DNA of 64,000 nucleotides, taken from NCBI GenBank assembly GCA_950022655.1, contig OX465579.1:46603950-46667949 (forward strand), in the 5' to 3' direction. This DNA comes from Alentia gelatinosa. Its lineage: Eukaryota; Annelida; Polychaeta; Phyllodocida; Polynoidae. The translations under genes were made by a program, and so were the position numbers. Shown here piece by piece: positions 24,391-34,239 of the stretch; positions within the stretch are counted from its first letter, which is position 1, and every line of letters starts with the position of its first letter. The notes under the pieces were generated by a model that saw only the letters and a list, made by a program, of their open reading frames with translations, was not told where the DNA came from and did no database searches.

Positions 24391-25261
24391 CCTACCTGTG
24401 TTTGACACTCTATAGTGTTCTACTGTCTGTACAGATCAATGAAAAAGACCTCTGCTGTCCGTATATACAGAGACGACCGGGCGACGCTAACTTCTCTCAT
24501 ATAGAGTGCATTGCTCCGGCTTAACCCCGTGTCGTACTGTTTGGCAACAATGATGATATCGACGCATATATAATGTTCGTCTTTTTAAAAGTCCGTTTGC
24601 ACATATACATGTACATGTATCATATATATATGCCTTCTCCCATTTGTCAGGTCAGTCCGCCTATGTGCCCTGCAGGTGAAACACTGGAGGAATATAGGAG
24701 ATGCAGTGCTTATGTATCCCCTTCGCCGTATGCCAGCATAGCTTTAATATCTTCTATATCGCAGACAGGAAGTCATAGGACCTTGCCCCGGGGTTCTGAT
24801 ACTCTCTGGCGGGATTTTGGAACAGGACAATGCCCACAACGTAGTGCCATAGGTAGGTGGTGAAGCGGTGATTCTGGTTTAGGGTCTGGCGTCTGCCCGC
24901 TGTGGTTGTAGTTTATAGAGCGGACCAGGTAAAGGGTCTCCTTTAAAATGACCTGCCTGTACCCCTTCCAACCAACACATCAGCACTGACTGCTGCATTG
25001 GCAGGCAGTGAGTACAATATGGCTTGGAGTAGTGCACTTATGCAAGTCTCCATCAACAGTGGCCAAGTTGGTTCTGATGGGGATTTGATTTGAGGCATTT
25101 ATAGATTTACAACCTGTTCCTGCCAGGGTCTACAGGTAACACAAGTAGATGAATACTGTCTCGAACACATATATGTATGAGGACTCATGAATACACCTGC
25201 TCACCAATATAAACGATGCGAAAGTGCTCTCGCTTCACTCTGCGTATATATACAGGTGTTA

Positions 25262-25345
25262 TATATTGTATGTATGTATGTATGAATGTATGTATGTATG
25301 TATATAAATATATATATATATATATATTTATATATAAATATCATG
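25262..25345. repeat. (GTAT)n/(TA)n microsatellite
   Basis: About nine GTAT units (one carrying a substitution) pass directly into a (TA)n tract and TATAAATATA sequence. The tyrosine/isoleucine-rich frame over it is not coding. Confidence 0.9.
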
Positions 25346-26800
25346 AATATGTATATAATATCTACATATTTCATATATACATCTAAATTGTGTGTGCTCG
25401 TGAGCTCTATATAGGCATACAGTGCACTTGACTCTAATGCTCCCAATGGCTCTAATCCAACTATCATGAGGTCATAATAGCTCATATTGCCATTCAATAA
25501 AATTACAATGCAGCAGATCCAAAAGGTCAGAAACCTTCCATTCCCCAATTGCCAGAGAGAATTACTGCAGGAAGAAGGAGACAAGGGTTTAGCTCGGTGT
25601 GTGGGACACATCATTAGGATAAGCCCTTGGTTTTAATGCCTGCTTGGTAGCTGATCCCGTGTCGTCTGACTGCTCAACAGGGCAAGACCCTCCCACCTCC
25701 CCGGCACAGAAGCCGCAGGGGAGTGATTATCATTTTAGATTAATTACAGTGCCTTTTGACTACTTCGTCCATACCTCTGCCTCTGTGTGTGGCCTGGGAT
25801 AGATTTTTGCCTCTAATTGTATTGGCTCACCGCTGCCATGTTCCATTTCGCGAACGGGAGGGAAAAAATAACAACTGGAATTGGTGCCAAGGTTTGCCGC
25901 CTGGGGGTCCACCCCTCGCCTTCATACATGCACAAAGACCATGCCCAATGGCCCGTTGATGTATAGACTAATGATATCAATGAACCCTGTGTTGTTGTAC
26001 TTGGCCGATCTTGTTGTGTATTCTCAATATTGGCTTTGCAGCTTAGACGCTTTAGCTGTTCTTGTGTCCCAGTGAGATTATAGGTCGGCAGATCGAGCTC
26101 TCTGAAAAGACCCACCCCAAATACACGAAGTAGTGTTGAATGTTGACCAATGACATGGAAAAGGCTACATTCTCCAAAGATAACATTGGCGTAGAAAACC
26201 TAACCAGCTTGTTAGAAGGACGGAAAGGCCACAAATAGGTATATTGGTGGTACACACTGTCAGGGGGCAGTTACTCCGTCTAGGAGCGATCAGCGACTGA
26301 AATATATGTGTGCATATATACATACTTATAATGCACACATTCTTAATCCATGGCTCATTTGCTTGCTTAAGATCCAGACCGTGTGCTAGGAAATGGCAAT
26401 CTAACTTTATATGCATTACCTTGTAGTGGACACCATATTCCTCGTAAAGGCATACATAATCACCTTAATGTTTGTTGCAGGCTTTTGATATGCATACATA
26501 CAAGTAGAGCAGACATGACTGAAGGAAGGGTCATTATCATATAATCACAATTGATTGATGGTTTGGATGTTTTAAATCTTAGCAACAGTTAGGGTCATAT
26601 AACGGTGAGATAAATATTATTAAAATTGCAGGATGTATCTCCACAATAAGGGATGGCCCTACCTCTCCCAAGATAAGATCAAATACCTATTATTATATAC
26701 CTATACCCACTAAATCAGTGTAAATACGTACTGCTCCTAGGGGTATACTTATTGTACACAGATTGCACTGTATGCCGTGAAACTGTGTACAGGTTACCTT
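25346..26800. other. Intergenic; no gene recognised
   Basis: Overlapping short frames on both strands (25201-25614 minus, 25813-26115 minus, 26165-26416 minus) have no recognisable domains or splice context. Confidence 0.4.
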
Positions 26801-26802
26801 GG

Positions 26803-26888
26803 ATAGTGACAGACTGCGCGATTTGACTGACAGACTGCATCCTTTGAGCCTTACCTGCATGCTTTGACTGTCAGACTGCACGCTTTGA
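26803..26888. repeat. Short degenerate tandem repeat (CAGACTGC...TTTGA)
   Basis: GACAGACTGCGCGATTTGA, GACAGACTGCATCCTTTGA and GTCAGACTGCACGCTTTGA follow one another, with a partial CTGCATGCTTTGA copy between them. This is a small minisatellite of about 23-35 bases per unit. Confidence 0.7.
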
Positions 26889-27152
26889 AAAAATAATGCA
26901 ATCTAATTGGCCGAGAGGCCAACAACACAGATCTGGGCGGTAGATTTAAAAATGGTGAATCCATTCACTTTGCAAGTTCTGAGGCCTCGTACAGAAACCA
27001 CGGAACAAGTTAGCGTGAAAATTTATCAAACATAGAGGTAGCAAACGTGTAGGATTCACATGATACACATTAGATAGCATAGATATGCGAGATAAATCAA
27101 TTTTGATACGTTCACGAGAAAAGCGGGCGACGCACAAATGGCGGAACCCCAT

Positions 27153-27208
27153 ATGACGTCATTATCGGGATTTCCCTCCACTCTGGGAAATCCCGATGAT
27201 GACGTCAT
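27153..27208. repeat. 56-bp palindrome with two TGACGTCA sites
   Basis: The left arm ATGACGTCAT then TATCGGGATTTCCC pairs with GGGAAATCCCGAT then GATGACGTCAT on the right, leaving an 8-base loop (27177-27184). Each arm holds TGACGTCA, the consensus CREB/ATF site. It may be a foldback element or a paired regulatory site; the sequence cannot distinguish these. Confidence 0.65.
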
Positions 27209-27373
27209 CGGCATGCTCTTGGCCAATCAGAATGCATTATATTCTAAAGCCCTTATTTACGTAGTTATCCACTTCTGGCATGTCTCCTAGTGTACACATT
27301 GTCTTTGAATGTTGCGCCAAGTGACTTCGATGTCAAATTACGGTCGAATCTGGCATTGATCCTCGTTTAAGCG

Positions 27374-28338
27374 TTAGATCCACCAAAATCGACACTCAGA
27401 GACAGCCAGCCGGCCTCAGCCGACAATAATCGGCTAGGCCGGCCGTCTGGCCATCCCGAATTCCCTAAATTCTCCGTGCTGGTCCACCAAAATAGTTATT
27501 TCCAGCCGGTCGACGTCCACATGCCGTACACACGGTGCTCACGGGATGGGCCAGCCGAGTTCTCCATTGATCCGATAGGCAGCGCGTGCATTTTACACAG
27601 TAATCGAGTTCCCCGATAGGCGCTGGCGCATGCGGCAATACACTTCGACGCTCTGAACCCGCGAAAGCCCCGTATCAAGCGGAGCGGTGTGGCGGCATGC
27701 CGGAATTTGTACGGGAATGGTCAGAGAACATCAAATAACCGCGGAAATACACGTTAAATCGAACAATGAAGGTAATTAAAGATAAGGATTGATGTTATGA
27801 ATGTGTATGGCACACATAAGCCGAAAATACCGAAAGTGTCAATGTCCGTTCGCGGCTTCGGGTATCACCGGTGTCGGCCGCGCTGTGTTGGCGGCGTTCC
27901 CTCGCCGCGGGGCCCGGCAAAGCTTGCAGGCTGGTGTCGTACTCTTCAAATGCATCGACATCGGCCAACTGGCCGCCTTTAAAAAATCAAATGAATCAGT
28001 TTTGCGTCGGCTAGGGTCGGCTAGCGTTGGCTAGGGAGTTTCCAGCCGACTCCACACAGCTATAGATTTTAATATTCGGTGGATCAGCAGAATAGTGACA
28101 TTTAGGCGAGGCGAAGGCCAGACGATGCCCGGACGGCTACGGACGACAGGGATATGGGAGAGGCAACTATGACCGACGAGAGGCGAATGCGGCCGGCCCT
28201 AGCTGAGTTAGCATTATTTGCTGATCCACCAAGGCGATTGTCCCAACCGGCTTGAACCGACGAGAGGCGGGAGCAGCCAACGTCCACATTCCATCCGCAC
28301 GGACGTCGTCCGGCCCTAACTTTCACTTGGTGGATCTA
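27374..28338. mobile_element. GC-rich foldback/MITE composite with TAGATCCACCAA ends
   Basis: The left end TTAGATCCACCAAAA (27373) is matched by the inverted TTGGTGGATCTAGG at the right end (28326-28338). The same GGTCCACCAA or GATCCACCAA motif recurs inside at 27481 and 28220, and inverted (GGTGGATCAG) at 28078, suggesting sub-elements inserted into one another. GACCGACGAGAGGCG-type sequence repeats at about 28170 and 28255. The whole block is far more GC/CpG-rich than its flanks. No transposase is encoded; the small ORFs are by-products. Confidence 0.6.
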
Positions 28339-28344
28339 GGCCTT

Positions 28345-29315
28345 TACTAAAACTGGCATTAATCATCAGTAAATCGATCAGATAAACGTTTAAACATTAT
28401 ATGCCCCATGTTTTTTACTTTATTCCTCATATTGTATCTTTGTACTGGAGGAAAACAAGTAGCAATAAAGCTTAGGGGTTAGAAAGTATTCTACATTATT
28501 ATCACGTAAAACTAAGTTTATACATATCTTGGAGCCTTAGATATCATAGTCTTCTTCTTCTTGTTCCTCTCGTTCTTGTTCATATTTGGATTGTTCTATT
28601 TCTTCTCTCTCCGTTTCTCCCTCTTTTTGAATTCGAACCACGTTTCTGCTACGAATTATGTGACTTGGCAGAGCTATAGAAAACCGCAACTATGGGAGAT
28701 AATTGATTATAGCATATTTCATAAAGTTAAGACTATAAATATATCAAAGTTCATGGAGAACGCATTATCGATTTGAGCTCTTGAGGTTATTGGTATACCG
28801 TCGAGTCCATATGAGGTCCCACGTACTGCAGAGTGTGCGTTCGGAATGCTTATCAAATTGGAGGTGTCGGAGTATCTGTAGTTTTAAATCATAAATCTCT
28901 GATAGTGGACATGGGTGTCTCTTGAAAGTAATCAACGACAGAAATTAGGATTGAAACTCTTTCAGATTTCGATTGTCCCACTTAAGTGTGTCGAGTAGGA
29001 TCAATGTCGAAATATAATGTCGTTATCGAACGTGTTCAAATAAGATGTAAGACATGATTAATCATGTCCAATTATCTTTTATGCAAAAGGTTGCATAACC
29101 TATCTTGACCAATTAATAACTGTAAACAGATTACAGAGTTTGCAGGAGATTCTTTTATTTCATAGTGTGCAATACGCAGTACCTATTACTACACACTTTG
29201 ACGTAGATACCAGAAGTATACCAGTATGTGTGCTTGTATATAGAGTATATAGCGGGATTCCCACGGAGATACTCATCTACCTGACAAATCTTCCCACGAT
29301 ACAGAAATCTGACCG
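28345..29315. other. Intergenic; nothing recognised
   Basis: AT-rich with only short frames. A pyrimidine-rich run (TTCTTCTTCTTGTTCC...) at 28550-28630 generates a hydrophobic 71-codon frame that I do not consider a gene. Confidence 0.45.
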
Positions 29316-29319
29316 CGAG

Positions 29320-29445
29320 AGATAATTCCAGTCTCAAGGAGGAAATGGCTGATCAGGTTCACACGATAGGACATCTTGGAACCTAGTCTCAGGAAAAATC
29401 TCCTCAGTGTGGTTCCCAGTTGCTGACGTAGGAATGCATTCCTTA
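29320..29445 (+). repeat. Inverted-repeat arm, left (partner at 30541-30665)
   Basis: Contains CCAGTCTCAAG, AATGGC, AGGTTCACAC, AGGACATC, GGAACCTAGTCTCAGG, AAAAATCTCC and a GCATTCC-like end. The reverse complement of 30541-30665 contains the same blocks in the same order (AGGTTCACACAACAGGACAT, GGAACATAGTCACAAG, AAAAATCTCCCTAG). The arms are about 70-75% alike by eye. Confidence 0.6.
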
Positions 29446-30214
29446 CAATTGAGACTCGTGTACATTCTTGGGGGCAAGGCGGGATATCAACATAAAACAC
29501 TGCTATTAAGGCCTCGTAGTTGATTGGGCCCTACTTATAGGGTATCCCTTTGAAGGATAGTGCCCTGTTGCTCCAGTTATTATATCAGGGATGTCAGTAG
29601 CCCTTGATGAAAATCCCTAAAGTCGTTTGCAGTGTTGAACCCTTCCCTCCCCCCTCCCCCTGCCTACAATGACCAAACTTACTGGGAGGTTTAAAAAGAG
29701 GAAACTGTTCCCCGATGAGTAGGACTGGTAAATACATTTAGTATAATGGCTGGAATATAAATATCCCTGTGTGAAGAGACCCTCCGCGCGACGAAAGCAG
29801 GATTCACAGGTAGATTCTCACCGAGACAAACACCCCTTGGAAGCACCAAATCTCACGAGATTTTGAAATATAACATGTTTCATATCTTAGGTGACTTTTC
29901 ATCAGACTGGGATACCTAAAGCAGGCCTCCAGTATCGGTGTCGCGCAGGGGGGCTGTGGTTCACATGGGAATATTCCTTTTTTTCCTTTTTTTATCTAGA
30001 GGTTTTTATTCAACATCAAAATTAGCTAGACTAGTTCTTCCATTTTGACATAACAGCTTCCTGTACAAGTAGTGCACTGCTTTACGCATTCTGTGCAAAT
30101 TACAAAAGAAAAAATGAACAAACCAAACCAACCCTGCCTATACATCAGCCATGTTGCTGAGATTGTGTCCTGAAGCAGGAGGCAACCCATGGGGGAACTC
30201 CCTGGTAGTGACAT

Positions 30215-30425
30215 GTATCAAGGGGTCTATTTTAGGCCTTCTCTTATTTTTTATATTCATTAACAACCTGGAAAAATCATTAGGCCACTATAAACTTAAC
30301 CTTTATGCAGATGATGCAGTAATATGTAACTCTAGTATATATAAAAACTTGTTTGAAAGACAGGGAACAAAGCGGACTTCCCTGCCAAACAAACAGAATA
30401 TAAAAATCAGCAGAAAACCATTATA
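30215..30425 (+). pseudogene. LINE reverse-transcriptase scrap (YADD block)
   Basis: The plus-strand frame reads KGSILGLLLFFIFINNL, then HYKLNLYADDAVICNSS. These are the conserved QGSxLGPLLFxxFINDL and YADD blocks of non-LTR reverse transcriptases, with the first Gln replaced by Lys and the Pro lost. Everything upstream and downstream of these ~70 residues is missing, so it is a dead fragment. It lies between the inverted arms at 29320-29445 and 30541-30665. Confidence 0.75.
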
Positions 30426-30540
30426 AAACTAATCCTTAAACTGCCCCCATCACAGAATGAATAGTCAATGACTTACATATTATTTTCCCAGAAGGTACTT
30501 GACTCTCAAATGTACCTGAATCTCAGGGAAGACGCTCATT

Positions 30541-30665
30541 CGGGAAGCATCCCCATGTTGGCGACTATAGGTACCGCACTAGGGAGATTTTTCTTGTGAC
30601 TATGTTCCGGGATGTCCTGTTGTGTGAACCTGCCATTTTACACTTGAGACTGGAAATATATCCAG
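30541..30665 (-). repeat. Inverted-repeat arm, right (partner at 29320-29445)
   Basis: The opposite-orientation copy of the left arm, about 1.1 kb away. Together they bound a segment carrying an RT fragment. They may be two copies of one dispersed repeat in opposite orientation or the ends of a larger foldback element. Confidence 0.6.
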
Positions 30666-30689
30666 CTGTGAGATTACTGGACTGTGGGA

Positions 30690-32000
30690 AGATTTCTTTG
30701 AGACTCAGGGCACCGTTTAACAAGTTTTGGTCCTAGCAGAAGAATCCTCCTAGGATCATGCCAGCAATCTAAGACATATCTTAGGACGAAAGACCTTTCC
30801 CGTTTAACAAATGGGGCCGTTGAATAATCTAGGATCTTACATACAGACACTTGTTCCTACCTTTGTACAATGGTTATCATTTGATAATATCTAAGTTTGT
30901 TTGCTAAGACAGTATCAGACATCCATAAGGTCATCCATAAGTGTTGAATAAAGTTGACCCACATCATCTCTAGCTGTCTCTGGCATACAGAAAAACGGTC
31001 TTTATGTGGGACCCTAGATTATTCAATGGGGCTCTATCTCATGTACATTAGTCTCTACATGTGAATCCCACTTTAGTGAATCTCGCGCCCCCATGTGTGG
31101 TCGGATGGAACTGGTATTTAACTACATGGTCCTAGGAGAGTATGCCTGTAGGAGAGGTCCTAGGACGGTTTTTGTTTAACTATAAAGACAATCTTCGTGT
31201 GGGACTGCCTTAGCAGGGGATCTAGCCCAGAATGTCCATGGGCTTGTTTAATTATTTTCGTCCAACTCTGGGGCAGAAGCGGGTGAATTTTCGGCCCTGT
31301 AAAGACATTTTGTAGGATAGTAGGCTTGTACTTTTGAATAATACATGTCCCTCCAAGGTAGAAAAATCCGGGGTACAAAGTCTCCCACAATTGACACACA
31401 TCTTCTTCTATGACCTCTCTTTGGGAAGGACATGTCTTCGGTGTTTACTAGTACAGGAAGAATTAATTCTGGTGAATTATCATTGGTTCATACATCAAAT
31501 ATGAATGTGATAATCCAAGATATTCAATTATTTTCACATTTTCACATTTTTTTCTATGATACTTTTCAATATTTACCATATTTCTACTTTTCTACTTTTA
31601 TAGGCATGCTACAAAATAGATCTTAGGGGGGTCTTGTGCAAGGACATTCCCTGACCAAAATTGTCTTACATTTAGACCCTCAGTCTCGTAGGAGATCTCC
31701 TACAGATTTACTCTACAGATATACATAGTCAAACACCCCTAGGATACAAGCTTTAGGTGGGACCATCTTATTCAACCCTTATCGGCCAAACTATCAATGG
31801 TTTCCTGCTAGGAGAGTCTTAGGGAAGGACCTTCTATGTTATTCAACTGAAAACGTCCTAGGAGGTCTCTTTTGGCTACGAACTCTCTTTGGACAAAATT
31901 ATTCGACAGGGCCCAAAAGTTACCTATAGATATCCTACATACTCTCTTTCACTGACAGAAAAGGGTCCTAGTGAGGGATACCCCTAGATTATTCACATTC
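30690..32000. repeat. Degenerate internal repeats (TCCTAGGA / TTATTCAA)
   Basis: Variants of TCCTAGGA occur near 30750, 31129, 31156, 31738 and 31857. TTATTCAA-like blocks, often after CTAGA or near GTGGGACC, occur near 31020, 31768, 31840, 31896 and 31988, with an inverted copy near 30826. The spacing is irregular, so this is a heavily diverged repeat array or a nested cluster of related MITEs. It runs up to the assembly gap. Confidence 0.5.
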
Positions 32001-32213
32001 ACAAAGAACAGCCTTATCCATCAATTCAACTAGAGGAACTATGTATATTATGGTATTTTATACAAAATGGCAGTGTTAGAGGGGAAATATCTTAGATACT
32101 CAGTTAGATTCGTTGATGATCAAAAATGATGAAATTAGTTACCAAAACCCCCCACTGTGTGGCACTAACTGCAGGAATTCTCATCCACAAGGACCCCCCA
32201 ACCTGTCTCACAG

Positions 32214-32413
32214 NNNNNNNNNNNNNNNNNNNNNNNNNNNNNNNNNNNNNNNNNNNNNNNNNNNNNNNNNNNNNNNNNNNNNNNNNNNNNNNNNNNNNNN
32301 NNNNNNNNNNNNNNNNNNNNNNNNNNNNNNNNNNNNNNNNNNNNNNNNNNNNNNNNNNNNNNNNNNNNNNNNNNNNNNNNNNNNNNNNNNNNNNNNNNNN
32401 NNNNNNNNNNNNN
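32214..32413. other. Assembly gap (200 N)
   Basis: Exactly 200 consecutive N. Open frames drawn through it are meaningless. The flanks do not identify what is missing; the degenerate repeat array on its left is a plausible cause. Confidence 1.
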
Positions 32414-33954
32414 TAACTGGAGGGGAAGCTGTCCATTTTCGCAGAAAAAACAGAGAACTAGGCCTACATGTACATGGCTTGAACTGGTTTGTAATTGCCC
32501 AAATATAGGTCTGTAACTGTACAGACCACATGATGAATAATATAAGATATTATTCACACAAACTAGACCTATAGGCCAGCCTATAATCGCCTGATGAGAC
32601 GAGACCACTGAAACTATTGAGCAAGATAAAGAACAAAAATATGTTCTTTTCACAAAAACCACACAGAGACAAGGGCTCCTACAACTCCCAGTAGAGGGAT
32701 ACTTAAGGAGGTATATAGTATATATAGAAGTTTAAATGAAAGACGGGAGAGGGCGCAGCAGACGACCCTCTGCGGTCACCCCTGCACCTCGCACCCCTAG
32801 CTAGGGAAGACTGGACACTTCCCTGCAGGGGCCCGCACGCAGCACACGCTACCGACCGCCCTCCACTCCACCAATGGACTGTTATCACATGGAGCGGGGG
32901 AGATGTCACACAGTTGAACACAGCCATGGATTATGCTGCATATGGACAAATTACCTTATTCATGTTAGTTATGTCTTATAAGTCTAATTAACCTCTTTAT
33001 GCTTTGACCAAGGACTTATTCAACCTAGTTATTTTATCATTTGATTACGTAATGTTTGTCTAGTATTAAAAAACATGTCATGCGCAGATCAGGTTACATA
33101 ACCTCATTAACTGATCATGTTAATTACTTTAAGTGCTTACCAGGTTATATTACCTCATTGTTCAAATAATAATGGGTAGTTGTTCCTATTTGTAACAACT
33201 TGTGCATCGCACCTTTTAGTGTGATAAAACTGTTCCTCCAATGATGTCTAATCATTTAAACCCGCAGTGTAGTAGTTTTGATTGGTCCAGCAGGACATGT
33301 TAGTCCCAAAAACGCCCACCTAGGGAATGGGCACCACCCAGATGGGTAATGCCAAGGAACAGATCCTACACTGATTTTCATTGGAAGTTTTAAATTCCCG
33401 CCGCTCTTTGTTCGGTACACCGACCAATGAAAAACAGGGAAACACACCATGTGACCACAAACAATCAATAAGGGTCTAACTCTGTGAAACCAATTAACAT
33501 AAGCAGGCCGTGGAGAGCTTCCACTACTGCTAAGCCATTCACTTGCTCGCTAGTCGCAAGGCCGCCACGTCCACCCACATATATCTTATTTTATACAAAG
33601 AGAACACAGGAACAAGATACTGATTCATATCTAAATTAACATTTCTGTGGGTCTTGTGTATCTGTCATTTCATATCTATGTCAGTAATTATACATACCAC
33701 AGATATGCATTTCTAGCAAATATGATAATATGAAGAAAACGTGTTGCATTTATATCATCTGATGCATCCTAATGTCTATTGGGGATATGATACATCCGAA
33801 GGTTGGCTTATACCATTTTTATAATGACATCAGTCATATTGACGACTTGCTGGAGTAAGTTGTCGTTATCCCTTACACAGTAGTATGAATCAGGGGACTT
33901 TATTATCCTCTTCCTATAACCATGGACATACACTGTCCATGCTATAACATTTGC
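32414..33954. other. Intergenic; CCAAT-rich promoter-like patch at 33.25-33.50 kb
   Basis: No coding region is recognised. Between about 33275 and 33460 there are several ATTGG/CCAAT boxes in both orientations (GATTGGTCC, TTCATTGGAAG, GACCAATGAA) around TTTAAATTCCCGCC, an E2F-like box. This resembles a promoter or an LTR-like regulatory region, but no transcribed exon could be tied to it. Confidence 0.3.
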
Positions 33955-33964
33955 ATTTTTATCC

Positions 33965-34000
33965 TACCCCTAATATAAAATCCCATAGGCTTAACATTGA
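33965..34000 (+). repeat. Scrap of dispersed repeat family R1
   Basis: TACCCCTAATATAAAATCCC then ATAGGCTTAACATTGAG resembles the CCCCTGGTATTT...CATAGACTTAACATTGGG core of the 16.8-kb copy. Confidence 0.35.
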
Positions 34001-34128
34001 GTTTCCGTATGCCACGCTGACGGGCATACGGAGTTTTATATGCTACTAGTGGCATACAGAATTGTTATCAAGTAATATTCCAAAATCGGAGAGACAGGGT
34101 AGGATAAAATCAAAACCTGATTCGTTTT

Positions 34129-34239
34129 AATCTTGGCCACCGCATGCCACTCCTGGTGTTTTGGCTCCAGACTTCACTCGGCTTCGCCTCATGAAGTCAC
34201 TATGCCAAACTCCAGTCATGGCATACGGTGGCCAAGATT
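34129..34239. mobile_element. 111-bp hairpin MITE-like element
   Basis: The first ~50 bases (AATCTTGGCCACCGCATGCC...GACTTCACTC) pair with the last ~50 read on the opposite strand (AATCTTGGCCACCGTATGCC...GACTTCATGA) with scattered mismatches, leaving a small TTCGCC loop region. A shorter hairpin (TCCGTATGCC/GGCATACGGA) using the same GTATGCC word lies about 130 bases upstream. This fits a foldback element; a small-RNA precursor is an alternative. Confidence 0.6.

Noticed and set aside
25255..25300. CRISPR-like regular repeats at the (GTAT)n tracts
   Set aside because: These are simple microsatellites without spacers, in a spliced eukaryotic genome.
32104..32662. Several 96-165-codon frames across 32.1-32.7 kb
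   Set aside because: They run through the 200-N assembly gap and have no real sequence support.
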